From Brienomyrus brachyistius (lineage: Eukaryota > Chordata > Actinopteri > Osteoglossiformes > Mormyridae), in NCBI RefSeq assembly GCF_023856365.1, contig NC_064542.1, forward strand, positions 13,227,863-13,291,862: 64,000 nucleotides of DNA, written 5' to 3'. The notes below the pieces were generated by a model. The model did no database searches, was not told where the DNA came from, and worked only from the letters and a program-made list of their open reading frames with translations. Below are positions 41,861 to 54,529 of the stretch, one piece after another. How positions within the stretch are numbered: the stretch's first letter is position 1; each line of letters begins with the position of its first letter. Made by a program: the position numbers and the translations under genes.

Positions 41861-42361
41861 CTACCACTGGAAGGGGGTCCTTCACAGTAAACCTTGCCAA
41901 GCATGGAAGAGTGTCTCCTGAAAATACATTTTGTCGGTGCACAAACCCATCATCCCACAGGGAAAATATCTGGTTTACAAGATGGCCAGTCCAGGCCTCA
42001 TTAGGGCTTTAAGATATTACATGCGTGGGATGTGCTTTTCTGACACTTAATTCATGTTTAAAAAATGAAAACTTACTTTCTCTGGATTTCTGGAGCAGTT
42101 GAAATGGCCTGTCATGATCGTTGACAGTTAGGTGAACTCTCTTTGGCATGGAAGCGCGCAAGACTGAATCAGAGGGCAGCTGGGAAAGGACCACGCTTGC
42201 GGGTGGTGCGCCTGACGGCCGCTCCGCGTTTTAATGTGTGACGTGTCTGTTTTTTTTATCGCCTCCTTTTCTGTATGTTGTCTTTCTGCGGCTGTATTGC
42301 TAATGAGTTCACGCTGTGAGAAAACAGGACCCGTCGGATAGGAGGGAGGGGGAAACGGCTC

Positions 42362-42365
<4 letters not shown>

Positions 42366-42396
<31 letters not shown>
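42366..42396. repeat. (AC)n microsatellite
   Basis: About 15 AC units in non-genic DNA. Confidence 0.9.
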
Positions 42397-42399
<3 letters not shown>

Positions 42400-42403
<4 letters not shown>

Positions 42404-45400
42404 TGCAGATGCACAGACAGTCACAGGAATGGAGTAACCCATAACTAAGTGGATGTGTAGGGGCCAGGAAGGGGGACACGAACGGAGTAATATAAAACAG
42501 AAGAAGGCAGAAGACCAGCACCAGGGAAAACGTTCTGCTGAGCAAAACCGACAACCAGGTGACACTGCTGGCTCTCGACGTAGAAGAGGGGGGCAGCTGA
42601 CGGAACCCTTAACACTTTTCGACCATGCCTGGAATGCTCAGCGATGGTCAGGGTCAGGGGTCAAGGAGCTCTGCAAGCTGTTATGAACATCGCTCTCAGC
42701 ATGTGTGCAAACTATTTGCATGCATGTCAGCCCTATTGTAAGGAATTACTGCCCTGCTAGTGCACACTGTGGAAGACGCACACTGACTCTGATCTGAAAT
42801 CAGTTCTGGATTTTGGGAGAACTATGGTGGGTATTTCTTTGGGCCACCAAGTCCTCACTGGTAATGGCATGCAGACTCATAAGCTGGGGTGATCTGCAGA
42901 AGGCCCTGGTGAACTTCTCCTCCATGAACGGTGTCTTTTCTGGTCCACTGGGGTCCCTGGGAGCAGCCGTGAGCCTGGCATACGCAGACCGTGTCCCTTT
43001 GTGGGCGCGAGCGGGTTCTGACGTACCCCCTGCTGTAATTCAGGCTCCTGGATGACACATCACTCTTTCATGTATCTCCACACCACCTGCTCCCTCCTTG
43101 GCGATCTAGAAGGTTCTCTCCCAAAACGGTGTGCCGTGCATGCACTCGTCACCTCTCCGTGCCCGAACACGCCAGACAGAACGGAATGTGCGCTCTTCGT
43201 CGGCTCTAATTGGGCCGGCATTGAGGTTCTGTCTGGGCCGTGGTTTAGGAAGAGAACACATGTGAGTGTCATGGGTGGAATGGAGAGGAGCCCCACCTTT
43301 GGGCAACTGAAACTGGCACTGAAGCCTGGAATATATCTGCAAAATGTAAACCACTATGGGTCAAAGCATTTGGTGATTGAATAAATATCGAAAGCGAAGG
43401 AGGACTAGACTATTGGCACCAGCTATCATTTCTGATAAGGGCTACCACTGGGACCACCATGGGGGCTACGGTTCCACAGGGATTAAAAGCTGATTTCTGC
43501 CAGGGGGGTCTCTGAGTGGGGACTGGAGCAGGACAGGTCCAAAACAACTGCTCCACTGTGCCGGTCGGGCGATTAGCCCAGAAGCCACATTCCAGCTGGA
43601 TTCCTGCTCAAGGGTGTTTTTTTATTGCTTTTCATTCGGCCTCAGAATCACTAACTCATAAAGAACAAGAATGGGATGGAAAATACATGTTAACCGCAAC
43701 AGTCTCCTACTGCCAGCTACCTTTTTTTTCAGGACGGAACCACCCTGATCCCCCTCCTCCACCTAAAAACTTCAAAAAGCTTTCCTTTCATTTGATATAA
43801 TTTGTGAAGATGGTGATCAGATCAAAAATAAGTCTGTGTTAGCTGAGGAGAGAGAGGGGGTAGAGTTAAATCAACATGGCTGTACTCAAACACACGCAGT
43901 CTGGTCCACATGATCGCAAACACATCCTGGCTTACAGACTTCAGCTCCTTGTGGTTATAGTGTGACACTGTTGCAAGGAGACGAGGAGCAGTTGGACCAC
44001 ACATTTGCACATCCAGAACCTCTGCCCCCCCCCCCCCCGCACCCACCCATCAGCTAAGCTGTTTCAGGAAATTGTTGAGGTCAGATTGAATCCTCATTTT
44101 GGTTCCAAGTACAAACCAGGTCTGAGCTGATGCAATATGAGCTCCCATTGAGGGAAGTGCACAGTCCTTCACTGAGAAATGTATACTTATGTATGTAAGC
44201 TATAAAACTGACTGCAAATTGCTTATGCATTAGTAGTGAAATCCAACTTTTCACAATGATTAATTGGTTATGATTTTTTTTTGTTGATTTGGTAAAGAGG
44301 TTAATAACATCAGTCATGTGTTTTAAGTCCCAGGGCTAGAATGAGCAGCTAATGAATACGCATTCAATATAAAGCCGGTGCTATATTGGTCCGAATGATA
44401 AAAGGCATTTTATGAGATCAGGTCTGGGTTCTTCAAGGACTGGGACGTCAGGTCGGGGACCAGCCAGGGCTAGGAGATTGGGTCTGCATCCTTCAAGGAC
44501 TGGGACATCAGGTCTGGGTCCTCCAAGGACTGGGACTTCAGTTCTGTGACCTGCAAAAGCTAGGAGACCAGGTCTGTGTCCTTCAAGGACTGGGACATCA
44601 GGTATGGGTCCTCCAAGGACTGGGACGTCAGTTCTGTGACCTGCAAGAGCTAGGAGACCAGGTCTGTGTCCTTTAAGGACTGGGACATCAGGTCCTCCAA
44701 GACCTGGGAGACTATGCAGGTCCCTTTTGGGGCCTAGCAAAACAGATGTGGACACTTCAAGGGCTTGGTCAGGCCTGGATATTTCCTGATATGTTATATG
44801 TAAGCTGCCTCTGCTCACTTGCCACACGGGTTGGCTTTTGCTTTTCTCATGTGAGAGGAGGCCGCTTCAGCGTGACGGTCAGTGGCCACAATCCCTCTCC
44901 TGCCAACGCTGCATCCATGGAGTTCGTCTTCGAAAGGGGTCCAAGAGAAGAGCTGAATTTCCACTGACATAGAGAAACAAAGAGGGTGGCTTGTTTCATA
45001 ACTGATCAATGTTTTTCTAATTAGAATTCTATGGGGATTCTCTGCCGCGACTCTGTGCTTTGCTTTTGTCAGCTGCCAGCTTTCCTAAGTCACAAAAACT
45101 GAAATTCCTGTATGAAAAGAGAGTAGTCGTCTCTTTTCCCAGATGTTTAGGGCCATTCTTCTGTGTTAGAATAGAGATGGATGAGTGTGGGACATTGGTG
45201 GGAGGAGGGATACAATGCTGACGGGAGGGGGAGGCATGCGTTTGGTTTCGCTTCGAGGTGTGAATATGAGCTAGAGAGCCAAAGAAGTCCCGTCACCCAC
45301 GGTTCGAGGTTTGACTTGTCTGGAACATTCCAGATTCAGGGAGGCTCCCAGTTAGGGCTCTATTGTGCTGCTGCCCTGATACATACTGGGACTGAGCAGT

Positions 45401-46080
45401 TTGACGGGTGGGGGGGGGGGTTTCAAATTCCACATCTATTCATTTAGGAGTGTGAAGAGACCCGAAATAGGTCAAGGTCAGGGGGCTTGGGACCTGGGTT
45501 TTGTAGGGGCCATTAGCATGAACACTTCTGCCCCAGGAAGCCAGTCATCACAGTGGCCCCACCATCCGGCGCTAACCTCTCCTTCACCCCTACCTGTCTG
45601 AATTGTGTTCTCTTAAACAATTTGTGCAACCGGATTCTATGATCCTGCCTTGGAATACAGCAAGCCTGGACATTACAGTTGCATTAAATTATTTTAACAG
45701 TAATATTATATGCCGTATGATTAAACTTTTCCAAAGCCTAAAAGCATGAATCCTTGGTCCATGATATACTGCAACACACACTGATAACTAGTACAAAGAA
45801 GATCCCATTGCCTCCAGCGACACACGTTTGCATACCACACCCTTACGGAAGGTTGGGAGGTTATATTTCAGATAGCCTCTGGGATTCTCTGAAACCGTGG
45901 TTGAGTATAAGGTCTCTGACAAATGTACTGTTTATCTGTCTTCCCAGATACTATTTTAAGACAAAAATATTTTGAGCAATTGTTCCTCGGCGGTGGGGAA
46001 CATCTTATTTCACACACAAGGCCATTAAATCATAATAGGACTGAATAACAGTGATAATAATTCACACCGCGTGGGGTTGA
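42400..46080. other. Gene-poor stretch
   Basis: Apart from the 30/90-bp minisatellite at 44.4-44.7 kb and poly-C/poly-G runs (44025-44038, 45411-45420), I see no exon, conserved motif or clear repeat. Open frames here are short and overlap on both strands. Confidence 0.4.
44415..44715. repeat. 30-bp minisatellite in 90-bp higher-order units
   Basis: Units such as TTCAAGGACTGGGACATCAG and AGCTAGGAGACCAGGTCTGT follow each other every 30 bp. The triplet pattern repeats every 90 bp (CTTCAAGGAC at 44491 and 44581, CTTTAAGGAC at 44671). As 30 and 90 are multiples of three, a minus-strand frame (44381-44827) stays open as ten-residue repeats (DVPVLxGxRP / xLLALAGxR). That frame has no support as a gene. 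Confidence 0.85.
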
Positions 46081-46089
46081 AGGGTCGCT

Positions 46090-46336
46090 TTTTCTGTAAT
46101 TGAAGGTTATGTGGGCGCTAGGACCGCGGGGACAAGCGGTGTAGAGTTTAACTGAGAAAGCGGTGTCGGATGCTTCCAACACCATAAACGCGAAGAGGCT
46201 GCTTCCCCTTCGCGGGACCTGGGGCAGAGACTCGAAATTAGAGTCGCTTCCAGAGCAAGGCTCGGCTCGGCTCGGCTTAGATCGGCTCCGATCGGCTCGG
46301 CTCGGACACGTACGGCGGAGTCAAGGGGAACTCCTG
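46090..46336 (+). promoter_or_regulatory. Candidate non-coding first exon upstream of the PRSS23-like gene
   Basis: A locally CpG-rich patch contains GCTCG-type pentanucleotide repeats (about 46260-46308) and a good donor, CTCCTG|GTGAGC, after 46336. The PRSS23-like coding exon opens with an acceptor (AATTCCAG, ending 50488), so an upstream untranslated exon must exist. This is the best candidate seen, by position only. Confidence 0.3.
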
Positions 46337-47258
46337 GTGAGCCGAAAGTCTGGAATTCAGACCTGTCATACTTCGAAATGAGATGGAAGTTTGTTGGAGA
46401 GCCACTATACCCAGCGCTTTTCGCGAAGAGGAAAACGTGAACGGGATTTAATTTCAAAGATTTATGAAACTTATTTCAGCGAAATAAACGGTAATATTTA
46501 ATAAACTTTTTTCTTCATTACCGACTTTTTAAATTACGAATACACGTCACCCCATGTGATTTTTCACGCGATCCAAGATGAATTCTAGGGATATGTTTAA
46601 TATGTTGAATAGTCATTAACACAGTCTAGTAAGGTAAGGTACGGCGTATTTTTTGTGCAAACGCTCATCAAACAACTTTTAATTAAGAATTGAAGTATGA
46701 TAAAACTGCATTGTGACTTGGGAAGGGGCGTGGGTTGCCTGTCATCAGCCGTTTCGAAATTAAATTAAATGACTGGATTAGTAACGTGTAACTTTTCGTT
46801 TTGGCTGTAATTAGTTATGCTAATAGTTTATCCAAGGTCCACTTACCAAGGTCACACCAGCTAGAACATTCAGGCGAGGATCCTCAGCAGATAGCACGTT
46901 CTTGTATTCAAAAGTTTTCTTTGTCGGAGGGGTTAATATAGTAGGGCACTCATTATGTGAGGGATACAAATTGCCTTTCTAAAAATGATGTAAAAATATG
47001 GAAATCTATGCTTGCAAAATGCAAATTAATGGGCGATGAGTTCTAAATGCAAAGAAAAAAACAATGTCGCGAAAAATGTATTAAAAATAAACACCTTCAT
47101 TATCTGTTAAATTCCACTAATGTTTTAATAAATCAAACATTATTTTCCTAAAAGTGTGGGGAAATACACCATCCACAACTCACTCTTATGCACTCATATT
47201 CACAAACACCAGCTGGTGGTCTGGAAACATGGCTGGGATACGGCTGGGAGTTTTCCAT

Positions 47259-47282
47259 AAGTTGTTGTTGTTGTTGTTGTGG
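47259..47282. repeat. (GTT)n and nearby (GT)n microsatellites
   Basis: A short (GTT)n run is here and a (GT)n run of about 20 units lies at 47379-47417. Confidence 0.9.
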
Positions 47283-47376
47283 TTTTGGCATTAGACGGAA
47301 CCATGTATGTGCGTGTTCTTGTGTAAGGCTCCGTGCTGTCGGTGCCCAGTCTTGTGCCATGCAGGCGTCTGGTTGA

Positions 47377-47419
<43 letters not shown>

Positions 47420-48129
47420 AGTGTGATATAGTGCCTGGTAGTCACTGGTTCAGATTCCTGGAGCGTGATAATTAAATTCTTCAGCATAACATTCATCCAT
47501 GCAAATGGGGAACTCCGTCGCTTTGAGAGTTTTAATCACATTTATTGTTGGTGTGGCAATAACCCAGGATTTCCGTGACGACGTATAAAGGGATGCAAAG
47601 GATGTTCTAAGACACGAGGCTGACGCATGACTCGATTCACTGCATTTAAGTGGAGGCAGGTACATGGGGCTGTAGATAATGCTGCATTCTCTAGGCGTCG
47701 CCTACTGTGTCCTGTACCAGGAGAACCCTAAGTCTTCAGGAGAGGCAATTTTCAGTGCATTTCTCAAAACATTTCTCAGCATGCAGCTGAGACATTAATC
47801 TCAAAACTGAAGTTAGACCCAAGTGTTGTCGGCTGAGTTCTGGATTTCCTGACTGATGGGTTACAGAGAGAGAGGGCTGATGGTATCCTAAGTTTCTTCA
47901 TTCATGTTTGTTCACATTTCACGTCTCCTATCCTTGTATGTGTTTTGTTTACTAATGCTTGTGGTCGCAATGATACAGATAGACACATTGCCAGATTATC
48001 TAATACATGGGATATGTTGCTGTGTGTTTCTTAGCCTAAGGAGTCTCTAAAAGCAAATGTTGGTGAGCTGTTGTTCATGGCTTTGTGATGTTTCTTATCT
48101 GTAAAGCAAATTTACATTTTAGAAGATAA

Positions 48130-48312
48130 TGATGCATTTACTTGGCAGATGCTTTTAATTCAAAGTGAAATACAAGGTTGGAGGTTGGAGAGTCAGCTGG
48201 TCCCTGGAGCACTGGGCCATGATCAAGGGCCCAAGAGTGAAATCGCTCTGCCATGCATGGGATTTGATCAGCAACCTTGTCTGAGAATCACATTTGCAAA
48301 TAAACCTCTGGT
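48130..48312 (-). mobile_element. Degraded tRNA-derived SINE
   Basis: TTTACTTGGCAGATGCTTTT with the following CAAAGTGAAATACAAGG is the recognisable 3' tail of a common fish SINE, read on the plus strand. GGATTTGATCAGCAACCTTG at about 48261-48280 corresponds to its decayed B box on the minus strand. Confidence 0.6.
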
Positions 48313-49179
48313 CCAATAGGGAATTTGCTTATTTGTGATTTTAACTGAATATGGGAATATTTGAATTGGGAAATATGTTTTTTGTCGACAAAAGATTAGC
48401 TGCCACAGGGAAGAGGTCATGGAACCGGTGGTGTAACATTTTATAAGTGCAAAGGGAGCTTTGACAGCCTGTTGGGGTTAAGCAAATTCATTTATTAGGT
48501 TATCAGATCCATTGGGCCGAACCCCCCCACCAGAACCGAATCGGACAAGAGTAGCATCGCCCGTTGAAATGTCACTGTAATCCGACTGGTCGGCGTATAT
48601 TGGGCTGCTTCAGAAAGAGGTCAGTCTTTTGGCACCCGCTGTAATATCTCACTTTTGCTGTGCTTAGATCTTCTAGGTTCTGTTCTGTCTGTGGGACGAC
48701 AGAACCGTAACTGCAAAGCTGCACTTACAGATTTCCATTGTTCACTCCGGACCAATCACGTGGCCCCGTACATGGTCACATAAATGCCTCATCTCTGTTT
48801 ACAGAACAAAGACAGCAGCGCGCAGAAGGAAACCCCGCCCACACGTGGCATAAAGGCCATGTGTCCCCCGTATAGCCACTCCCCCCCAGCTCAGTTACTG
48901 CAGGTTCAGGGATGCGGGCCGTATCTGGGCGGGTGCTCTGGACAAGGCGCGGCCCCTCCTGTCAGATCCTGAGAGGCTCCCTGCCTCAGCTTGCTCTGGG
49001 AAGCTTTTAGACACCTGCTCTTGTCTTTGTCCCTGGGGATTTTGGGGGGCAGGGTTGGGGAGGTACAGACTCTTAGAGTTTCTGGGGGCGGAGCTAAAAT
49101 TTCAGAGACTTAGAAGTTCTCCCGTTTGCCCTGGTTTCTGCCAGTCCGCCACGCACAGGACTTACAGCTCAGGACCTCG

Positions 49180-49215
49180 TAACACACACACACACACACA
49201 GACACACACACGCAG
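49180..49215. repeat. (AC)n microsatellite
   Basis: ACACAC repeat interrupted by single G bases, in non-genic DNA upstream of the serine protease gene. Confidence 0.85.
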
Positions 49216-50506
49216 GCGCCGCGGTGGTTAATGGCCGCATGCCGTCAGACTCCGCCCTACCCCAGGGCACATTCAAAAGAGAAACGCCCACCGAAGACAT
49301 CGCTGCCTTTCGCATACATGCACACACATCTCAGCAAAGTCTCCCTCTGATACGCAAAAAAAAAAACCAAGCACACAAACACGTTAACACTCACACCCAC
49401 AGGAGGCCTGGCGTTTGCGGGAAGGTTGCTGCATGCACAGAATGGCGAGCATAGCGCGTGTGTAATGTGGGTTCAGGGGGACCGACAGGCCTCCGCTGTT
49501 CCACGCAGGGGATCCAGATGGGCTCGGTCTCTTGGCTTCTCACCTCCTGAAGCCTCGGACCCCCAGGCCAGACCCTCCCTGTCGTAGCAGTGGGGGGTTT
49601 GATCCATTGGCAAGCCATGACTCTACCAGTCAAACCCCCCCTAAGATCGACGCTTGTGAGCTGGGTCAGGTTTGATGGAAAGGGGGCCCCCCAGGGGAGG
49701 ACGGCGAACAAGGACTGCTTTGTTGGTCGGGGAGGACATAAAAGAGGCGAAACTCAGGCCCAAGCAGCGATATAGAGTGGCGCCATGTGGGCGTGGAACA
49801 GCTAGGACCTAAGGTGCATACGCCCCCTCCCCTAGGGGGGGTCCACCTGTAATGCGTGGAAGTTGCCGGTGCAATAGAGAGAGCCCATCCGGCTTGGGAA
49901 GGGCAGCCTCTTTGCATGTTGTCAATTAATAACAAATCGGTTGGAAAAGCTTATTTATCAAATAGTGTTTTGAGACAATGGACCGTTCTGGAAAGTCTGT
50001 GTTGTAACTGAGGGATAAGTGGATTCATGTGTTCTGCGCGTCTGCGTGCATCTGTCTGTGCGCGTGCAGGTCATTATGCATATTATCACTGCCCTCCTGT
50101 GGCCGAGACAAGCGTCTGCACCGGAGTGTCTAGGGAAGGTTAAACTTTTATTTGTGTTTGTGCTTTGAGCTGAATATGGCGGAGGTGGGGGGGGGGGGGG
50201 TGTCGGGGAGTTGGCTGGCGTACCGCGGCTTACCGCCATGCCGGGATCTCCTGGGGATCTGAGGAGTGGTTGCAGGCAAAACGATGAACTGCTCCTGCTG
50301 TCAGCTGTCAAGTTCAATTTGCGTGTAGATTCTCCGCAGTGACTTGCAGATTGAGCTACTTGTGCAGCTGGGTATGTCAGTGAGGCGACCCAGGGCCTAG
50401 AACAGAGTCCCTGCTGTGTGTCTGTAACCCCGCCTGCCCAATGCTGTCACATGATAATCATTTTATTTACTTCATTTCCTAATTCCAGGTCAGCGTCAAC
50501 CCAGCC

Positions 50507-51637
50507 ATGACAGCACGTCAGGGAGTTGCCAACTACTGTTTTTTCTTCACCATGCTCCTGCTGCCGTTCCCCCCCGCAATGCCATTCCGAAGGCCCCCTG
50601 ACCCACACCGAGCCCACCTCCCATCCCTGGTGGCCCACACCCCCCAATCCCTGTCCCGCTCTCGCTTCAGTGCTCAGGCCCAGCTGGATTTCAGCACCCA
50701 CTGCACTGCCAGTTGCTACCACAAGGAGCTCAGGCCAGAGGTACTGACCGATCAGCTTGCGTTTGAGACACTGTATTCTGATGGCTCCCGCACGCTGACC
50801 ACCATTGACCTAGAGGTCATGGATGAGGATGAAGTTAATCAGAGCACTGCAGTTCAGCCTCCCACCACAAGGGGCAACCAAATCGTGAGGCGGAAACGGC
50901 AGATCTACGGTGCCGATGGCCGCTTCAACATCCGCGGCGACCACTTCCTGCTGGATTACCCCTTCTCCACGGCAGTGCGCATCTCGACGGGGTGCACAGG
51001 TGTCCTGGTGTCCCAGCGACACGTGCTCACTGCTGCCCACTGCGTGCATGATGGGAAGGATTACGTGAAAGGGGCCCGCAAGCTGAGAGTGGGCTTCCTG
51101 GTACCGCCACCTGCCAACAGCAGCCGCCCCGGGAAGCCCCTGGTGCGCTGGGTACGGGTTCGACGGACCCGGGTCCCCAAAGGCTGGATTCAGGGGCCAC
51201 AGGATGCCAGCATGGATTTCGACTATGCCTTGCTGGAGCTGTGTTGGCCTCACCGCCGTCCCTTCATGCGCCTGTCGGTGGCACCATCCTCCAAGAATCT
51301 GGCAGGCCGCCGGATCCACTTCTCTGGGTTCGACAGCGACCGACCAGGGGAACTGGTGTACCGCTTCTGTCCTGTAGAGGACGAGTCCAACGACTTGATC
51401 TACCAGCACTGTGACGCCCGGCCAGGGGCCAGCGGCTCAGGGGTGTACGGCCGGGTGTGGGACCGTGTCCTGGAGCGCTGGGAGCGCAAGGTCATTGGCG
51501 TCTTCTCTGGCCACCAGTGGCTGGAGATAGACGGCGAAAACCGCGATTTCAATGTGGCCGTTCGCTTCACCCCACTCAAATTCGCGCAGATCTGCTACTG
51601 GGTGCATGGTAATCACGTGGACTGCAGTCAGGACTGA
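50507..51637 (+). CDS. PRSS23-like secreted serine protease
   Basis: A single coding exon of 376 aa. An acceptor (CCTAATTCCAG) ends at 50488, 18 bases before the ATG, so the 5' UTR is spliced while the reading frame is not, as in PRSS23/PRSS35. A hydrophobic core at residues 10-24 (YCFFFTMLLLPFPPA) is a likely signal peptide. A basic site RRKR (128-131) followed by QIYG marks the pro-region boundary, as in PRSS23. The S1-type triad is complete: His178 in LTAAHC, Asp239 in FDYALLEL and Ser309 in GASGSG. The Asp that precedes the catalytic Ser in trypsins (GDSGG) is Ala here, a family feature. Possible N-glycosylation sites are NQS (111) and NSS (204). HFSGFDSDRPGELVYRFC and GVFSGHQW are PRSS23 hallmarks. 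N-terminal divergence suggests a fish paralogue rather than the direct PRSS23 orthologue. The substrate is unknown. Confidence 0.9.
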   Translation: MTARQGVANYCFFFTMLLLPFPPAMPFRRPPDPHRAHLPSLVAHTPQSLSRSRFSAQAQLDFSTHCTASCYHKELRPEVLTDQLAFETLYSDGSRTLTTIDLEVMDEDEVNQSTAVQPPTTRGNQIVRRKRQIYGADGRFNIRGDHFLLDYPFSTAVRISTGCTGVLVSQRHVLTAAHCVHDGKDYVKGARKLRVGFLVPPPANSSRPGKPLVRWVRVRRTRVPKGWIQGPQDASMDFDYALLELCWPHRRPFMRLSVAPSSKNLAGRRIHFSGFDSDRPGELVYRFCPVEDESNDLIYQHCDARPGASGSGVYGRVWDRVLERWERKVIGVFSGHQWLEIDGENRDFNVAVRFTPLKFAQICYWVHGNHVDCSQD

Positions 51638-53985
51638 ATTGGATGTGGAGGGGGGCACTGGATTCAGAAAGTAGAGTTTATATGGGGGGGGGGGGGTTGA
51701 AATGGAAAGAGATATTGCAGCTTAAGTGTGGGCCCGAAAAGTAGCTTTTTTTGAAATCCAGAATGAACTAGATTAAGAAGCTGAAGTAAACACGAGGTTT
51801 GGATCAAATCAGGCATCGTTGCTAAAGTGGAAAAATGTATTCTGAAACCGAATAAGAGTCAGAAATGGCTGAATGTGGGGTTTTGACTCTACGCCCCACT
51901 TTTCTCTGTTTTTCTCTTTGCCCGAGAGCTTGCCGTAACTCAATGCTCAAACGGACTGGCCTGTCAGCTGCATTTTGGCAGAAGCACTTTTTTTCCTGTT
52001 TATAGGAAGCCTTTCTCCCTGGATCCTGGACGACCACCTTTCTCCACGTTGGTGCCACGGTGCCACTCAGACACGGTCTCTCTCGCCAATTGCCAGGGGT
52101 GTACAAAGAACCTGTCACATTCACCGCATCCTGTGCCACAAGACCTTTTCCTGATGCGTGATGTGAATCCGAGGCGTCTGTAGAGAAACTGATCATAAGG
52201 GAAATGGGGTGGGGGGTGAGTGTGTGTTAGCGTGCGTAGTGCAGTGAGTGTGTGTTTGTGTATAGCACTGTGTGTGTGTTTGTGCCTGGTGCAGGCTATG
52301 TATCTGTGCAGTGCAGTGGGTGTTTGTGCCTAGTGCAGTGGGTGTTTGTGCATAGTGCAGTGTGTGTGTTTGTGCATAATGCATTATGGATTTTTGGCCA
52401 TAGTGCAGTGAGTGTGTGTTTCTGCATAGAGCTGTGTATGTCTGTGCATAATGCAGTGGGTGTGTGTTTATGACCAAAATCCAGTTTTTATATTTTCAAA
52501 GTCAGGATGTTATTTGGTTTATGGGAATGTTTACACTGTGCAAGAACTTAGGTGGCTAAGCAACTGGGACTGGCACATTTTCCAGGAGGGTCGCTGCTGT
52601 TGTACCCATGAGGGACATCCAGCTGTACATTATTCTCCAAAATACTAATATGTATCACATTCTCTCCTGCATTGGATAATTACATCTGCTAAGCAACTAC
52701 ACCATACAGCAAAGCTACAGCTAGCTGGATATTTTCTATATAAACTGCATATGATGCAAGCTTCTCAGAAATGATGGCTCCCATGAAGATCCGAAGAACC
52801 GCTGGCCCAAACCAGCGACGATCCCCAGAGTCAGACTACCTGTGATCTCAATGCCGGTGGACTGGCCTACCAGTCACCAACATGCCTATGGACTGGTCTG
52901 CATGTGAGCCACATCCACAGCTCTGTGCACCTGCAATCGATGAGATGGTCTTCCTGTGATGCTTACCTAGATGCTCATCTCATGCACATTCCAACCGCAT
53001 CAGAATCTATAATTGAGGAACCACTGACTTTCTCACAAATGCAATAACAGCATCTTCCTTCCAAGCAGGAGTATTTCATTTGTTTTAAAAATGCTTTTCT
53101 CTATTTTATTAAACTATATCATTGCCTATTACAGTTGTCATCTCTTTCTTGTAGATTATTACCATATACACCCATTCTTAGATCATCTTAGTGCTTTTTC
53201 GGTACCTGGCTATGGTTTATTATTTGAAATCTGCATGAAATAACTAGGCTATTATTTATTGATGAATATTAAAACTTCAAATTTTAGGTACCGATCAGTC
53301 ACAGATAGCAGTCACTGGTGCTCACTGGTGCTCACTGGTGATCAGGAATGGGGGGTCAGCTTCCAGAATACATTTCCACCGACACATCTGTCAGTCCGAA
53401 CAGGAAGTTACGACAATCGTTCCATTAAATCTTATGCCACTGGATTTAAACCCATCAGCCCTATTCCTGAAGGTCTCCTGTTCACAAACCTGCTGTTTTA
53501 AAAGTTGGGTTCTGCTCAAAATACATTTATGACTCATTTAATGTGTATTCTGGGTGCATGGAGATACAACACTTTTCAAAAATTGCCACAATGACAAAAA
53601 TACCATGCACAATAGTCACATTATCATGGAGGATATGTGTCCAATACATAGTTTGTCAACAATATTCTTTTGCATATAAAAGTTTTGGAGGTTTTACTAT
53701 TGGAAGATCTTGATATGTCTTCCATAGAAGCAAACGGAATTTGCTACGAAAGCAGAACAGTTTTAAATTAGGGTTAGGTTTTAGTGCTTCATGAAGATTA
53801 AATTTCCCTGCAGGTGTGGGTGAGAAATTATGCTTAAATGTAATTTTCCAGTAATCAAGTGCTTGCAAGTAAAAATATTAACGTTTTTGACAAGTAGTTT
53901 ATTCCATTTATAACTGAATGAGAGAGGAAATGTTAAATCAAATCAGGGACCAAGGGAAGTCAGTAGTAGAAAATTTTCTCCATTT
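51638..53985. other. Downstream of the serine protease; mostly non-genic
   Basis: It contains the protease 3' UTR (end not determined), a 12-base G run at 51685-51696, and a degenerate repeat rich in GTGCAGTG and GTGTTTGTG at 52220-52470. No exon is recognised. Confidence 0.4.
52220..52475. repeat. Degenerate GTGCAGTG-type minisatellite
   Basis: Imperfect units of roughly 22-35 bp containing GTGTTTGTGCATAGTGCAGT and variants. Irregular spacing indicates an old or GT-driven repeat. Confidence 0.7.
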
Positions 53986-54000
53986 TAATTTGTCTTGACG

Positions 54001-54326
54001 GGCGGCATGGTGGTGCAGTGGTTAGCACTGTCGCCTCACACCTCTGGGACCCGGGTTCGAGTCCCTGCCTGGGACACATGTGTGTGGAGTTTGCATGTTC
54101 TCCCCATGTCGTCATGGGGTTTCCTCCCAGAGTCCAAAAACATGCTGAGGCTAATTGGAGTTGCTAAATTGCCCGTAAGAGTGCATGTGTGAATGAATAG
54201 TGCGTGAGTGTGCCCTGTGATGGGCTGGCCCTCCATCCTGGGTTGTTCCTTGCCTCGTGCCCATTGCTTCTGGACCCTCCACGACCAAGTAGGATAAGTG
54301 GTTTGGAAAATGGATGGATGGATGAA
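54001..54326 (+). mobile_element. tRNA-derived SINE with 15-bp target-site duplication
   Basis: The head carries Pol III boxes: A-box-like TGGTGCAGTGG (54011-54021) and B box GGTTCGAGTCC (54054-54064). The body contains TGTGTGGAGTTTGCATGTTC and GTCCAAAAACATGC, typical of a widespread fish SINE. The tail is a (TGGA)n repeat. The direct repeat TAATTTGTCTTGACG flanks it exactly (53986-54000 and 54327-54341), proving retrotransposition into this site. Confidence 0.9.
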
Positions 54327-54529
54327 TAATTTGTCTTGACGATCAAATACAATACCCCTATCTTATTTAAACATTTTTTTTCCAAATAAATCTGAATAAG
54401 TAGGGAGCCAACAGACTTGTTTGGTTATCAACATAACGTGAAATTTCCTAACACAGTAGATTTGATATTCCCAGTGGTCTTATTAACAGAATATATATAT
54501 CCTATATATAGCCTTAAATCTTTTTGAAG

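Noticed and set aside
51437..51658. Minus-strand frame over the protease C-terminus, and 50810-51409
   Set aside because: Antisense shadows of the PRSS23-like coding exon.
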